From assembly GCF_003762835.1 (NCBI RefSeq), contig NZ_RJWA01000001.1, positions 620,001-684,000 of the forward strand: DNA of 64,000 bases, written 5' to 3'. Source of the DNA: Micromonospora sp. HM5-17. Its GTDB lineage: Bacteria; Actinomycetota; Actinomycetes; Mycobacteriales; Micromonosporaceae. Below are positions 41,301 through 50,461 of the stretch, in pieces. The position numbers were made by a program, and so were the translations under genes. The notes beneath the pieces were generated by a model. That model had not been told where the DNA came from and did not search any database. It was given only the letters and a program-made list of their open reading frames with translations. Every line of letters begins with the position of its first letter. The stretch's first letter is position 1.

Positions 41301-42800
41301 ACCATCCAGGCCAACCGGCGGACCGAGGAACTCCTCGCCCAGTCCCAGCGGCTCGCCCACGAGCTGCAGGAACAGTCCGCCGAACTGCAGCGCACCAACG
41401 CCGAACTGGAGGAGAAGGCGAAGCTGCTGTCGGAGCAGAAGGGCAACATCGAGATCAAGAACCGGGAGATCGAGCTGGCCCGGATCGGCCTGGAGGACAA
41501 GGCACAGCAGTTGGCCCGGGCCTCGGCGTACAAGTCCGAGTTCCTGGCGAACATGAGCCACGAGCTGCGTACGCCGCTCAACTCGCTGCTGCTGCTGGCC
41601 CGGCTGCTCGCCGACAACTCGGAGCAGAACCTCACCGAGAAGCAGATCGAGTTTGCCCGGACCATCTACAGCGCCGGCTCCGACCTGCTCGCGCTGATCG
41701 ACGACATCCTCGACCTGTCGAAGATCGAGGCGGGTCGCATGGACGTCTCCCCGGCCGAGGTGCGGTTTTCCGAGATCCGCAGCTACGTGGAGCAGGCGTT
41801 CGCGCCGCAGGCGGAGGAGAAGGGCCTGGACTTCCAGGTCCGCATCTCCAAGGACCTACCGCCGACCCTGATCACCGACCCCCAGCGCCTCCAGCAGATC
41901 CTGCGGAACCTGCTCTCCAACGCGGTCAAGTTCACCGACAACGGCGCGGTGACGCTGCGGATCGGCCCGGCCTCGGCGCCCGAGGGCGCGTTCGCCGACG
42001 TACCGGCGCTGGCCGCCGCCCGGCAGGTGGTGGCGTTCACCGTCATCGACACCGGGATCGGGATCTCCGACGACAAGCTCGGGCTGATCTTCGAGGCGTT
42101 CCAGCAGGCCGACGGGACCACCAGCCGGCGGTACGGCGGCACCGGGCTCGGGCTGTCGATCAGCCGGGACCTGGCCCGCCTGATCGGCGGCACCATCACC
42201 GTCTCGTCCGCGCCCGGCCAGGGCTCGACGTTCACCCTGTTCGTCCCGGACGTTCTGGCGCTGGACACGATGGTCAACCCGACGCCGGCACCGCTGCCGG
42301 CCGGCCGGGGTAACGCGGCTCCGCCGATGCTGCGGATCCCCACCGAGCCCGACCGTCAGGTCTCGGCGGCGGCCCGGCAGCTCGACGGCGCCACCGTCCT
42401 GATCGTCGATGACGACGTCCGCAACGTCTTCGCGCTGACCAGCGCGTTGGAACTGCACGGCATGACCGTGCTCTACTCGGACAACGGGGTCGACGGGGTA
42501 CGGCTGTTGGCGGAGCATCCGGAGGTGGACATCGTGCTGATGGACGCGATGATGCCCGACCAGGACGGGTACGAGACGACCCGGGCGATCCGCCGCAACC
42601 ACCGGTTCACCGACCTGCCGGTGGTGTTCCTGACCGCCAAGGCGATGCCCGGAGACCGGGAGTCGGCGCTGGCCGCCGGGGCGAGCGACTACATCACCAA
42701 GCCGGTCGACCTGGACGAGCTGATCGAGTTGATGGCGGCCTGGGTCCACGGGGAGGGCCGGACCGTGGATGGGGGCGACGGGGGGACGCGCAGTGAGTGA
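38400..42800 (+). CDS. Soluble poly-HAMP hybrid histidine kinase
   Basis: A 1466-aa cytosolic hybrid kinase without membrane segments. Residues 15-815 are a chain of HAMP units, including seven near-identical 92-residue blocks. A GAF domain follows (about 845-985), then a coiled coil (1000-1040), HisKA with [12 protein letters not shown] (His1054), HATPase with [11 protein letters not shown] and [10 protein letters not shown], and a receiver domain with Asp1382 in VLMDAMMPD. The order resembles fungal Nik1/Os-1 group III kinases, where the HAMP array transmits osmotic or stress signals. The ATG at 38400 follows GAGGG. It overlaps a response regulator gene by eight bases. Confidence 0.95.
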   Translation: MTTANHLSAEQRPAEDAALLSELADALRRVRRGDLKVRLPRRIGAAGEVADAFNEVVSLQERQHLDLRRISRIVGRDGRLTERLEEEGLEGAWAESYRAVNSLIDDLGRPTTEIARVIVAVAEGDLSQHMALEMDGRPLRGEFLRIGRTVNTMVDQLSSFADEVTRVAREVGTEGKLGGQADVRGVAGTWKDLTDSVNTMASNLTHQVRSISQVATAVARGDLSQKITVSAKGEVAELAHTINGLTDTLRLFAEQVTRVAREVGTEGKLGGQAEVPNVAGTWKDLTDSVNSMASNLTAQVRNIAQVSTAVAKGDLSQKITVAAQGEIAELKDTVNTMVDQLSSFADEVTRVAREVGIEGKLGGQAQVRGVSGTWRALTENVNQLAGNLTSQVRNISQVSTAVARGDLSQKITVDARGEILELKNTVNTMVDQLSSFADEVTRVAREVGTEGKLGGQAEVKGVSGTWRALTDNVNSMASNLTAQVRNIAQVTTAVAKGDLSQKITVDARGEILELKNTVNTMVDQLSSFADEVTRVAREVGTEGKLGGQAQVRGVAGTWRDLTDNVNSMASNLTAQVRNIAQVSTAVAKGDLSQKITVAAQGEIAELKDTVNTMVDQLSSFADEVTRVAREVGTEGKLGGQAEVKGVSGTWRALTDNVNSMASNLTAQVRNIAQVTTAVAKGDLSQKITVDAQGEIAELKDTVNTMVDQLSSFADEVTRVAREVGIEGKLGGQAEVKGVSGTWRDLTENVNQLASTLTTQLRAIAQVSTAVTRGDLTQKITVDAEGEIAELKDNINQMIVTLRETTKKNAEQGWLDSNLARIGGLLQGQRDPGEVCRMIMTEVTPLVDAQLGAFFLADTSDEAAMRLRLSASYGYVARNHDVTFGPGEGLVGQVALSRRTIRVGAPRDGNLVIRSGLAATPPADLVVLPILFEGELLGVIEFASVSPFSDLHLSFLERLVSTIGIALNTIQANRRTEELLAQSQRLAHELQEQSAELQRTNAELEEKAKLLSEQKGNIEIKNREIELARIGLEDKAQQLARASAYKSEFLANMSHELRTPLNSLLLLARLLADNSEQNLTEKQIEFARTIYSAGSDLLALIDDILDLSKIEAGRMDVSPAEVRFSEIRSYVEQAFAPQAEEKGLDFQVRISKDLPPTLITDPQRLQQILRNLLSNAVKFTDNGAVTLRIGPASAPEGAFADVPALAAARQVVAFTVIDTGIGISDDKLGLIFEAFQQADGTTSRRYGGTGLGLSISRDLARLIGGTITVSSAPGQGSTFTLFVPDVLALDTMVNPTPAPLPAGRGNAAPPMLRIPTEPDRQVSAAARQLDGATVLIVDDDVRNVFALTSALELHGMTVLYSDNGVDGVRLLAEHPEVDIVLMDAMMPDQDGYETTRAIRRNHRFTDLPVVFLTAKAMPGDRESALAAGASDYITKPVDLDELIELMAAWVHGEGRTVDGGDGGTRSE
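38913..40844 (+). repeat. Seven 276-bp tandem coding repeats (HAMP blocks)
   Basis: Units begin at 38913 and recur every 276 bases, each encoding [10 protein letters not shown] to TRVAREV. Units 3-6 are almost identical at the nucleotide level over long stretches, far more than protein selection needs, which points to recent duplication or gene conversion. Confidence 0.9.
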
Positions 42801-43347
42801 GGTGGCCAAGGCCCTGCTGGTCGATGACCGGCGGGAGAATCTCATGGCGCTCGAGGCGATCCTTCAGGGCCTGCCGGTCCAGCCGGTGACGGTGGAGAGC
42901 GGGGAGGCCGCGCTCAAGCAGCTGCTGGTGGAGGACTTCGCCGTCATCCTGCTGGATGCCCAGATGCCCGAGATGGACGGCTTCGAGACCGCCAGCCACA
43001 TCAAGCGGCGGGAGCGTACCCGGCACGTGCCGATCATCTTCCTCACCGCCGCCGACCGAGACGCCCAGCTCGCGCTCCGGGGGTACGCGGTTGGCGCCGT
43101 CGACTACCTGACGAAGCCCTTCGACCCATGGGTGTTGCGGGCGAAGGTATCGGTCTTTGTCGACCTGTGGGTGAAGACCCGACAGCTCGCGGCGCAGTCC
43201 GCGCTGGTCCGGGAGCGGGACGCCCAGTGGCGGGGGCTGACCGAGGCGGTCGACGAGGCGGTGACGCTGCTGCGGTCGGACGATCCGGCGGCCCGGCACC
43301 GCGCGGTGCAGGTGCTGGAGCAGGCGCGGTGGGGCGCCGCGGCCTGA
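42793..43347 (+). CDS. Stand-alone response regulator with short C-terminal helix
   Basis: A 184-aa protein. The receiver domain covers 1-125: ALLVDDRRENL, phospho-acceptor Asp in VILLDAQMPEMDGFE and Lys in DYLTKPFDP. A C-terminal coiled helix (about 130-180) has no DNA-binding motif, so it probably acts by protein contact. The GTG start lies eight bases inside the hybrid kinase gene, making it the natural second phospho-acceptor of that kinase. Confidence 0.92.
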   Translation: MSEVAKALLVDDRRENLMALEAILQGLPVQPVTVESGEAALKQLLVEDFAVILLDAQMPEMDGFETASHIKRRERTRHVPIIFLTAADRDAQLALRGYAVGAVDYLTKPFDPWVLRAKVSVFVDLWVKTRQLAAQSALVRERDAQWRGLTEAVDEAVTLLRSDDPAARHRAVQVLEQARWGAAA

Positions 43348-43568
43348 CGGGCCGGGTACGTCGGGGCGGTCGTCGCCGGCCCGGACCGGGGTGGGGGTGA
43401 CCGCGCTCCCGTCGTGGTGCTGGTGGGACGGGGTCGGAGTGCCCGGAGCGGGGTGGAGGTTGGGGCCGGATCACCCGCTCTGGGCGGTCAGGCTTGATCT
43501 CGTCGCGGGCGATCCGGCCCCAACCCGACCTGGTCGGGCTGCGAGCGTCGGCCCGGCGACCGTGGCGG

Positions 43569-43904
43569 TCAGCTCGCGCGCTGCTCGTTCCTAATCATCA
43601 GGGCGGAGCGGAGCCCGGTGATGTCGAGTACCCGGAGCAGGAAGTCGCCGACGTTGGTCAGCACCAGCAGGCTCTGGGCGTGACTCGCCTTGCGGCTCAG
43701 CACCACCAGGGTGCCGAGCCCCTGCGAGTCACAGAAGGTGACGTCGGCCAGGTCGAGAACGATTCGGGACGGTGCACCGGTGAGCACCTCGTTGACGATG
43801 CTGGACAGCTTGCCAGCGGTCAGCATGTCGATCTCGCCGGTGAGGCGGAGGGTCACCTCGTCGGCGTTTCGCTCGACCGCGATGGTCAGCTCCGCACGAG
43901 TCAC
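43569..43904 (-). CDS. STAS-domain anti-sigma factor antagonist
   Basis: A 111-aa SpoIIAA-like protein: VTLRLTGEIDMLTAGKL, then VLDLADVTFCDSQGLGTL with the phosphorylatable Ser in DSQG. It is a likely substrate of the SpoIIE phosphatase encoded 6 kb away. TAGGCT (43916-43911) lies six bases before its GTG without a ribosome site, so the mRNA is probably leaderless. It ends convergently with the response regulator. Confidence 0.92.
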   Translation of the reverse strand: MTRAELTIAVERNADEVTLRLTGEIDMLTAGKLSSIVNEVLTGAPSRIVLDLADVTFCDSQGLGTLVVLSRKASHAQSLLVLTNVGDFLLRVLDITGLRSALMIRNEQRAS

Positions 43905-43910
43905 CCGATC

Positions 43911-43916
43911 AGCCTA
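43911..43916 (-). promoter_or_regulatory. -10 element for leaderless STAS mRNA
   Basis: TAGGCT on the minus strand, six bases before the GTG at 43904. Confidence 0.5.
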
Positions 43917-44174
43917 TCGCGATCTAGCCGAACCGGCCTGTCGGTGACGTGGAGTCGACGTGGCCGCTACGGCCCGTTCTGGCAGGCGGGCCGGACGAGT
44001 CGGTGTCGGGTGCCGGAACGTCCGTACGCGGATCGACCCGGCCCCCACCGCCACCCCGGCGAGCCCGGCTCGCGAGCCGGGTCACGCCCCGGCCGGCTCC
44101 GCCGGAGTGACCAGGGCGACCGGTCCAGGGGTGGCTGCCGACCGGTCAGGTGGCGCTGACAGAATGGCGGCACC

Positions 44175-45512
44175 GTGAGCGAGACGTACCCCGCCGGCTC
44201 CGGCCGCTATCCGGCCGACGCCCCGGCCTCCCAGGCCCTGTTCGACCGCGCCCGCGCCCTCGTGCCGGGCGGGGTCAATTCGCCTGTCCGCGCCTTTCGC
44301 GCCGTCGGCGGCACCCCCCGGTTCATGGTCCGGGGCAGCGGCCCCTGGCTCTTCGACGCCGACGGCCGGCGCTACGTCGACCTGGTTTGCTCGTGGGGCC
44401 CGCTGATCCTCGGGCACGCCCATCCCGAGGTGGTCGCGGCGGTGCAGGCCGCCGCCGCCCTCGGCACCAGCTTCGGCACCCCCACCGAGGGCGAGGTCGA
44501 GCTGGCCGCCGAGATCGTCGCCCGAACCTCGGTGGAACAGGTCCGCCTGGTCAACTCCGGCACCGAAGCGACGATGTCGGCGATCCGACTCGCCCGCGGC
44601 TACACCGGGCGTAGCAAGATCGTCAAGTTCGCCGGCTGCTACCACGGCCACGTCGACGCCCTGCTCGCCTCGGCCGGTTCCGGGGTCGCCACCCTCGCCC
44701 TGCCCGATTCGCCCGGGGTCACCGGCGCGGCCGCCGGCGAGACGATCGTGCTGCCGTACAACGACGTGGCCGCGGTCGAGGCGGCGTTTGCCGCCGCCGG
44801 GCCGGAGATCGCCGCGATCATCACCGAGGCCGCGCCCGGCAACATGGGTGTGGTGGCGCCACGGGACGGCTTCAACGCCGCGCTGGCCCGGATCGCCCAC
44901 GCGCACGGCGCGCTGCTGATCGTCGACGAGGTGATGACCGGTTTCCGGGTCTCCCGGAGCGGCTGGGCCGGGCTCGACCCGGTCGAGGCCGATCTCTTCA
45001 CCTTCGGCAAGGTGATGGGCGGCGGGCTCCCCGCCGCGGCGTTCGGCGGCCGGGCCGAGATCATGGCGCGGCTCGCGCCGGCCGGCCCGGTCTACCAGGC
45101 GGGGACGCTGTCGGGGAACCCGCTCGCCTGCGCCGCCGGGCTGACCACGCTGCGCCTGGCGGACGACGCGGTGTACCGGCGGCTCGACGAGACCGCGGCC
45201 ACGGTGGGCCGACTGGCCAGCGAGGCGCTGACCGCCGCCGGGGTGCCGCACCGGCTCTCGTACGCCGGCAACATGTTCTCGATCTTCTTCACCGACGCGG
45301 AGGTGGTGGACTACGCGACCGCGCGCGGTCAGGATGTCGCCGCATTCAAGGCGTTCTTCCACGCGATGCTGGCCGGCGGGGTCTACCTGCCGCCCAGCGC
45401 GTTCGAGGCGTGGTTCGTGTCGACGGCGTGGGACGATGCCGCCCTGGAGCAGTACGCGGCGGCGCTACCGGCCGCGGCGCGGGCTGCCGCGGCGGCGGGG
45501 CACGGGGGGTAG
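44175..45512 (+). CDS. hemL: Glutamate-1-semialdehyde 2,1-aminomutase
   Basis: A 445-aa fold-type I PLP enzyme that converts glutamate-1-semialdehyde to 5-aminolaevulinate in the C5 haem pathway. It shows the family start ([20 protein letters not shown]), [29 protein letters not shown] and PLP Lys279 in [17 protein letters not shown]. The start is GTG with no clear ribosome site. It stands at the head of the phosphatase and cytochrome c maturation genes, which links haem synthesis to haem delivery. Confidence 0.97.
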   Translation: MSETYPAGSGRYPADAPASQALFDRARALVPGGVNSPVRAFRAVGGTPRFMVRGSGPWLFDADGRRYVDLVCSWGPLILGHAHPEVVAAVQAAAALGTSFGTPTEGEVELAAEIVARTSVEQVRLVNSGTEATMSAIRLARGYTGRSKIVKFAGCYHGHVDALLASAGSGVATLALPDSPGVTGAAAGETIVLPYNDVAAVEAAFAAAGPEIAAIITEAAPGNMGVVAPRDGFNAALARIAHAHGALLIVDEVMTGFRVSRSGWAGLDPVEADLFTFGKVMGGGLPAAAFGGRAEIMARLAPAGPVYQAGTLSGNPLACAAGLTTLRLADDAVYRRLDETAATVGRLASEALTAAGVPHRLSYAGNMFSIFFTDAEVVDYATARGQDVAAFKAFFHAMLAGGVYLPPSAFEAWFVSTAWDDAALEQYAAALPAAARAAAAAGHGG

Positions 45513-45521
45513 AGGGCCGGC

Positions 45522-46169
45522 ATGAGCAAGACCGTGGTGCACGTGGTCCGGCACGGCGAGGTGTACAACCCGGACAAGATCCTCTATGGCCGGCTCCCCG
45601 GCTTCCGCCTCTCCGAGCTGGGCGTCCAGATGGCGAAGGCGGCCGCGCAGGCGCTCGCCGACCGCGACATCGTGCACGTGGTGGCGAGCCCGCTGGAGCG
45701 CGCCCAGCAGACCGCCGAGCCGATCGCCGCCCAGTTCGGGCTCCCGGTCGCGGTCGACGAGCGGCTGATCGAGAGCACGAACTGGTTCGAGGGCAAGCGG
45801 GTCTCGCCGGGCGACGGCTCGTTCCGGGACCCGCGCAACTGGTGGGTGCTGCGGGACCCCATCACCCCGTCCTGGGGTGAGGCGTACCGGTCGATCGCCG
45901 AGCGGATGTTCGCGGCGCTGCACGCCGCCCGGATGGCGGCCGAGGGGCGGGAGGCGGTCTGCGTCTCACACCAGCTGCCGATCTGGACGCTGCGCCGGTA
46001 CGTCGAACGCAAGCGGCTCTGGCACGACCCGCGCAAGCGGCAGTGCGGGTTGGCGAGCCTGACCTCCTTCCACTTCGAAGGTGCCAAGGTCGTCGGGATC
46101 GGCTACAGCGAGCCGGCGGCGCATCTGGTGGCGATGTCGCCGAGCGCCCGGACGGCCAAGGGGGCCTGA
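45522..46169 (+). CDS. Histidine phosphatase (phosphoglycerate mutase-like)
   Basis: A 215-aa enzyme of the histidine phosphatase superfamily: phospho-acceptor His in VRHGEVYNP near residue 10, second Arg/Glu pocket in VASPLERAQQTAEPI, and VSHQLPIWTLRR with the second catalytic His. It is too short and divergent for glycolytic mutase, so it is more likely a general phosphatase. It starts nine bases after hemL and ends one base before the thioredoxin gene, a conserved haem-operon arrangement in actinomycetes. Confidence 0.92.
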   Translation: MSKTVVHVVRHGEVYNPDKILYGRLPGFRLSELGVQMAKAAAQALADRDIVHVVASPLERAQQTAEPIAAQFGLPVAVDERLIESTNWFEGKRVSPGDGSFRDPRNWWVLRDPITPSWGEAYRSIAERMFAALHAARMAAEGREAVCVSHQLPIWTLRRYVERKRLWHDPRKRQCGLASLTSFHFEGAKVVGIGYSEPAAHLVAMSPSARTAKGA

Positions 46170-46170
46170 G

Positions 46171-46761
46171 ATGAGCCCCTCCTGGCGTGCCGGCCTCGGT
46201 GTCCTGCTCGTCGCCGCCGCGACGCTGGCCCTGGCCGGCTGCTCGGGCGACGGCGGACGGGACTGGCAGGACGACTGCACCACCACGAACGGCGTGATCG
46301 AGTGCGCGCCGGAACACCGCCCGCCGGCGCCGGCCATCGCCGGTGAGCTGCTCACCGGCGAGAGCTACGACCTGGCCCGGGAACGCGGCCAGGTGGTGGT
46401 GGTGAACTTCTGGGGCTCCTGGTGCGCGCCCTGTCGGGCGGAGGCGGATGACCTGGAGGCGACGTACCAGGCGACGAAGGACCAGGGCGTCCGGTTCCTC
46501 GGCATCAACATCCAGGACGGCCGGGACAAGGCCCGGGCCTTCGAGGAGGCGTTCAAGGTCAGCTACCCGAGCCTCTTCGATCCTCCGAGCCGGCTGGCGC
46601 TCGCCTTCGAGGTGCCGCCGAACTCGATCCCGGCCACCATCGTGCTGGACCGGGAGAACCGGATCGCGGTGGTGATCCGGGGCTCGACGAAGCAGGAGAC
46701 ACTGCAGCCGATCGTCAGCCGGATCGCGGCGGAGCAGCCGGCACCGGGCGGGGCGGACTGA
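46171..46761 (+). CDS. resA: TlpA/ResA-like thiol-disulfide lipoprotein
   Basis: A 196-aa extracytoplasmic thioredoxin. The signal peptide has a lipobox (TLALAGC), so it should be lipid-anchored. The active site is WGSWCAPCRAEADDLE, with FLGINIQDGRDKARAFEE and the cis-Pro loop SIPATIVLD. It would reduce apocytochrome c haem-binding cysteines using electrons from the CcdA protein that follows. The ATG at 46171 is two bases after the previous stop and the TGA overlaps the next ATG. Confidence 0.94.
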   Translation: MSPSWRAGLGVLLVAAATLALAGCSGDGGRDWQDDCTTTNGVIECAPEHRPPAPAIAGELLTGESYDLARERGQVVVVNFWGSWCAPCRAEADDLEATYQATKDQGVRFLGINIQDGRDKARAFEEAFKVSYPSLFDPPSRLALAFEVPPNSIPATIVLDRENRIAVVIRGSTKQETLQPIVSRIAAEQPAPGGAD

Positions 46762-47597
46762 TGGGGGAGACCTTCGCCGACCTTGCCCGGAACGGTCCGC
46801 TGCTTCTGGCGATCGGCGCGGCGGCGCTCGCCGGTCTGGTGAGCTTCCTCTCCCCGTGCGTCCTGCCGCTGGTCCCCGGCTATCTGTCGTACGTCACCGG
46901 GCTGGCCGGCAGCGACCTGGAGCGGCGTGGCGCGGCCGGGCGGGTCTCCTCCGGGGCGGCCCCGGCCGGCGGCCCGGGTGGGGGCACCGGCGGCGTGGCG
47001 GTGGTGGCCCGGCCGGTCATCTGGGGCCGGGTTCTCGCCGGCACGCTGCTGTTCATCGCCGGCTTCACCGCCGTCTTCACCCTCACCGCCGTGCTGGTCA
47101 CCGCGCTCGGCCAGGCGCTCTTCGCGCAGAAGCGGCCACTGGAGATCGTCATCGGCGCGGTGATCGTCCTGCTCGGCCTCGCCTATCTCGGGCTGATCCC
47201 GGGGATGCAGCGCGAGTTCCGGATCCAGCGGCTACCGGCCGCCGGCCTGCTCGGCGCCCCGGTCTTCGGGGCCGTCTTCGCGCTCTCCTGGGTGCCCTGC
47301 GTCGGCCCGACCCTGGGCGCGGTCCTCGGCATGGGTACGGCGAGCGGGCAAGCCGACCGGGCGGCGGTGCTCGCCGTCGCGTACTGCCTCGGCCTGGGGC
47401 TGCCCTTCGTCGTCTTCGGGCTCGGCTTCCACCGGTTGCTCGGGCTCTTCCGGACGGTCCGTCGCAACAGCCGATGGGTGACCCGGGTCGGCGGCGCCCT
47501 GCTGATCGTGATCGGGCTCGCCCTGGTCACCGGTGGCTGGCAACAGGTGGTCATCTGGCTCCAGACCACCGTCGGGGTGGGCGAGGTGAGTATCTGA
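46761..47597 (+). CDS. ccdA: CcdA/DsbD-type cytochrome c biogenesis protein
   Basis: A 278-aa membrane protein with six or seven helices that carries reducing power across the membrane to ResA-like proteins. The paired redox Cys are in FLSPCVLPLVPGYLSYV near residue 32 and SWVPCVGPTLGAVL near 180, the DsbD signature. The loop between helices 1 and 2 is extended by a Gly/Ala-rich insert. Overlaps both neighbours by one base. Confidence 0.95.
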   Translation: MGETFADLARNGPLLLAIGAAALAGLVSFLSPCVLPLVPGYLSYVTGLAGSDLERRGAAGRVSSGAAPAGGPGGGTGGVAVVARPVIWGRVLAGTLLFIAGFTAVFTLTAVLVTALGQALFAQKRPLEIVIGAVIVLLGLAYLGLIPGMQREFRIQRLPAAGLLGAPVFGAVFALSWVPCVGPTLGAVLGMGTASGQADRAAVLAVAYCLGLGLPFVVFGLGFHRLLGLFRTVRRNSRWVTRVGGALLIVIGLALVTGGWQQVVIWLQTTVGVGEVSI

Positions 47598-49225
47598 TGG
47601 CGAAGCTTGACGACCGGGCCGCCACCGGTCCGCCCCGGGAGGTCGACGAGCCGACCCGGCCGGTACGCCGTACGCCCGCACCGCTGGCCCTGCTGCGTAA
47701 CTCCTGGCGGCAGCTCACCAGCATGCGTACCGCGCTGATCCTGCTCTTCCTGCTCGCCCTCGCCGCGATTCCGGGGTCGCTGCTGCCGCAGCGCAACGTC
47801 AACATCGAGAAGGTCGGCGACTTCCAGCGGGAGCACCCGGATCTCTTCCCGATCCTGGACCGGCTCGGCGGCTTCGACGTGTACGCCTCGCCGTGGTTCT
47901 CGGCGATCTACGTCCTCCTCTTCACCTCGCTGGTCGGCTGCATCGTGCCGCGGCTGCGCGACCACGTCCGGGCGCTGCGTGCCGTACCGCCGGCGGCGCC
48001 GAAGCGGTTGGACCGGCTGCCCCGGCACGCGGTGCTCTCCGACCACGACGGCGACCTGAGCGCGATCGCGGCGATGCTGCGGAGGCGGCGCTGGCGGGTG
48101 GTGGTCCGGGACGGCGAGGTGGCGGCGGAGAAGGGCTACCTCAAGGAGACCGGCAACCTGCTCTTCCACTTCTCGCTGGTCGCGGTGCTCTTCGGGGTCG
48201 CCCTCGGCTCCTGGTACGGCTGGCACGGCAACCGGTTGCTCATCGCCGGGCCGGACCACGCGTTCTGCAACACGGTGCAGCAGTTCAGCGAGTCGAAGCT
48301 CGGTCAGCGGGTCGACGACGGCGACCTGCCGCGGTTCTGCCTGGAACTGACCGACTTCGACGCGACGTTCCTCCCCTCCGGGCAGCCGGAGTCGTTCCGG
48401 GCCCACGTCCGGGTCGAGCCGTGGGGGCGGACGCCGTACGCGGCGAGCTTCTCGGTGAACGATCCGCTGCGACTGGACGGGGCGAACGTCTACCTGCTCG
48501 GGCACGGCTACGCGCCGATCCTGCGCTACACCGACCGCTACGGGAAGTCGCTGGTCAGCGAGCAGGCGTTCCTCAGCATCGATGGCAACCTGACCAGCGA
48601 GGGCGCGGCCTTCTTCCCGGACGTCAACGTCGACCCGGCCACCGGCAGGCGTGACCCGAACCTCCAGGTCGCGTTCGAGGGCCTCTACTTCCCGACCACG
48701 CCGGAGGACGGGCCGGCGGTCCGTTCGGTGTACCCGGCGGAGCGGGCACCCGGGCTGTTCCTGCGGGCGTACCGGGGCAACCTCGGGATGGACGCGGGGA
48801 TCCCCGGGTCGGTCTACTCCATCGACCAGCGCCAGGTGGCCAACGGCCGGCTCAAGGAGATCGGTGACGGGAAGCTGCTGCGGCCGGGCGAGACGTGGAC
48901 CCTCGACGACGGTACGAGGCTGGAGTTCCTCGGCACCCGGGAGTACATCACCCTCTCGGTCCGGTACGACCCCGGCGAGAAGATCGTGTTGGCCAGCGCG
49001 GCACTGCTGCTCGTCGGGCTGACCCCGGCGCTGTTCGTCCGGCGCCGTCGGGTGTGGTTCCGGGTGGTTCCCGCCCCCGCCGACACGTCCACGACGAGTC
49101 GTAGTAGTTTGGTGGAGGTCGGCGGGTTGCCCCGTACCGACTACTCCGGCTTTGCCGAGGAGTTCGACCAGCTCGTTGCCGCGGCTCGGCGTGGCGGGAC
49201 GGTGACGGAAGAGGAGACCGACTGA
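47597..49225 (+). CDS. resB: ResB-like cytochrome c biogenesis protein
   Basis: A 542-aa Ccs1/ResB protein of the system II haem lyase. It has three N-terminal membrane helices (TALILLFLLALAAIPGSLLPQ, IYVLLFTSLVGCIV, LLFHFSLVAVLFGVALG), a large extracytoplasmic domain (about 215-460) and a fourth helix near 470. GYLKETGNLLFHFSL with the conserved His matches the family. It works with CcsB to export haem and attach it to c-type apocytochromes. The start overlaps the ccdA stop. Confidence 0.95.
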   Translation: MAKLDDRAATGPPREVDEPTRPVRRTPAPLALLRNSWRQLTSMRTALILLFLLALAAIPGSLLPQRNVNIEKVGDFQREHPDLFPILDRLGGFDVYASPWFSAIYVLLFTSLVGCIVPRLRDHVRALRAVPPAAPKRLDRLPRHAVLSDHDGDLSAIAAMLRRRRWRVVVRDGEVAAEKGYLKETGNLLFHFSLVAVLFGVALGSWYGWHGNRLLIAGPDHAFCNTVQQFSESKLGQRVDDGDLPRFCLELTDFDATFLPSGQPESFRAHVRVEPWGRTPYAASFSVNDPLRLDGANVYLLGHGYAPILRYTDRYGKSLVSEQAFLSIDGNLTSEGAAFFPDVNVDPATGRRDPNLQVAFEGLYFPTTPEDGPAVRSVYPAERAPGLFLRAYRGNLGMDAGIPGSVYSIDQRQVANGRLKEIGDGKLLRPGETWTLDDGTRLEFLGTREYITLSVRYDPGEKIVLASAALLLVGLTPALFVRRRRVWFRVVPAPADTSTTSRSSLVEVGGLPRTDYSGFAEEFDQLVAAARRGGTVTEEETD

Positions 49226-50268
49226 TGGCTGCGCTCTCCGACCAGCTTCTGGTGGTCGCGATCCTGGGCTACCTGCTGGCGATGATCTGCCACGCCGCCG
49301 AGTACGCGTTCGGCACCCGGAGCCTGGTCGGCCGGGCGGCGGTCCGGCCGGAGCGTGAGCTGGCGCTGGTCGGTGCCGGAGCCGCCGCCGGTCCGGTGCT
49401 CGACGGGCCGGCGGCCGAGGTCGAGCCCACGCTGTCGGACGGTGCCGCCGAGCGACCGGACGGCGACGCCACGCCGCGGCCCGCGGCCGGCGGCGGCGAA
49501 TCGGCCTCGAAGGCGGCGCTCGCCGGGGGGGTGGCCGTCGGGCTCTTCGCGATCGCCGCCGCGGTCCACCTCGCCGTCCTGGTCACCCGCGGGATCGCCG
49601 CCGAGCGGATGCCGTGGGGCAACATGTACGAGTACGTCTTGGCGGTGACCTTCGTCGGCAGCGTCGGCTGGCTCTGGCTGGTCTCCCGGCGCACGTCGAT
49701 CCGGCATCTCGGGCTCTTCGTCGCCCTCGCCATGGTGCTCCTGCTCGCCGTCGCGGGCCTGGTGCTCTACGTGCCGATCGTGCCGCTGCTGCCGGCGCTC
49801 AACTCGTACTGGTTCATCGTCCACGTCTCGGCCGCGGCGCTCTCCTCGGGGCTGCTGCTGCTCGGCGCCGTACCGGCGGTGATGTACCTGATCCGCGACG
49901 GGTACGACCGGGGCAAGCGCAGCTTCCCGTACACCCTGGGGGCTCGGGTGCCGGCCGCCGCCACCCTGGAGCGGCTGACCTTCCGGCTGCACGCCTTCGC
50001 CTTCCCGATCTGGACCTTCGCGGTGATGGCCGGCGCGGTCTGGGCCGAGGCGGCCTGGGGTCGGTACTGGGGTTGGGACCCGAAGGAGACCTGGGCGTTC
50101 ATCTCCTGGGTGGTTTACGCCGGCTACCTGCACGCCCGGGCCACCCCGAGCGTGAAGCGGCCGGTGGCGACCTGGATCGCCGTGGTCGGCTTCCTGACCA
50201 TGCAGATGAACCTGTACGGCGTGAACATCTTCTTCGAGGGCCTGCACGCGTACGGCGGCCTCGACTGA
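49225..50268 (+). CDS. ccsB: c-type cytochrome biogenesis protein CcsB (CcsA/ResC family)
   Basis: A 347-aa polytopic haem-handling protein. The tryptophan-rich WWD-type signature WGRYWGWDPKETWAFISW lies near residue 275; conserved His are in FIVHVSAAALSSG and FRLHAFAFP. It joins with ResB to form the haem channel and synthetase. A 60-residue Ala/Glu-rich loop follows the first helix. It is the last gene of the operon and is followed by a strong hairpin. Confidence 0.95.
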   Translation: MAALSDQLLVVAILGYLLAMICHAAEYAFGTRSLVGRAAVRPERELALVGAGAAAGPVLDGPAAEVEPTLSDGAAERPDGDATPRPAAGGGESASKAALAGGVAVGLFAIAAAVHLAVLVTRGIAAERMPWGNMYEYVLAVTFVGSVGWLWLVSRRTSIRHLGLFVALAMVLLLAVAGLVLYVPIVPLLPALNSYWFIVHVSAAALSSGLLLLGAVPAVMYLIRDGYDRGKRSFPYTLGARVPAAATLERLTFRLHAFAFPIWTFAVMAGAVWAEAAWGRYWGWDPKETWAFISWVVYAGYLHARATPSVKRPVATWIAVVGFLTMQMNLYGVNIFFEGLHAYGGLD

Positions 50269-50297
50269 CGGGACATCCGCGTCGAGGTTCCTGCACC

Positions 50298-50330
50298 GCG
50301 CCCGACGGCTGCTGACTCGCCGTCGGGCGC
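50298..50330 (+). terminator. 12-bp perfect hairpin after ccsB
   Basis: GCGCCCGACGGC (50298-50309) and GCCGTCGGGCGC (50319-50330) flank a nine-base loop, 30 bases after the ccsB stop. Confidence 0.75.
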
Positions 50331-50392
50331 GCCGTGTGCTCGACGGGTTCACCGGCACCGCGATCTCGGCCGGGAGTGGCGGAATCTAGCTA

Positions 50393-50434
50393 TTGACAAG
50401 ATCCCTCGTCTGGGGACATCTTGACAGTGTCAAG
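50393..50434 (+). promoter_or_regulatory. Promoter with overlapping palindromic operator
   Basis: TTGACA at 50393-50398 is a perfect -35; CATCTT at 50417 is a possible -10 after 18 bases. CTTGACA-G-TGTCAAG at 50420-50434 is a perfect palindrome with a one-base centre, placed over the -10/start region, as expected for a TetR- or MarR-type repressor site. Confidence 0.6.
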
Positions 50435-50461
50435 TCATCGTCGAACCACCTGGGAGCCCGC

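Noticed and set aside
39567-41561. Long minus-strand frame rich in Arg/His/Leu repeats over the poly-HAMP kinase
   Set aside because: Its repeats are only the reverse reading of the HAMP coding repeats.
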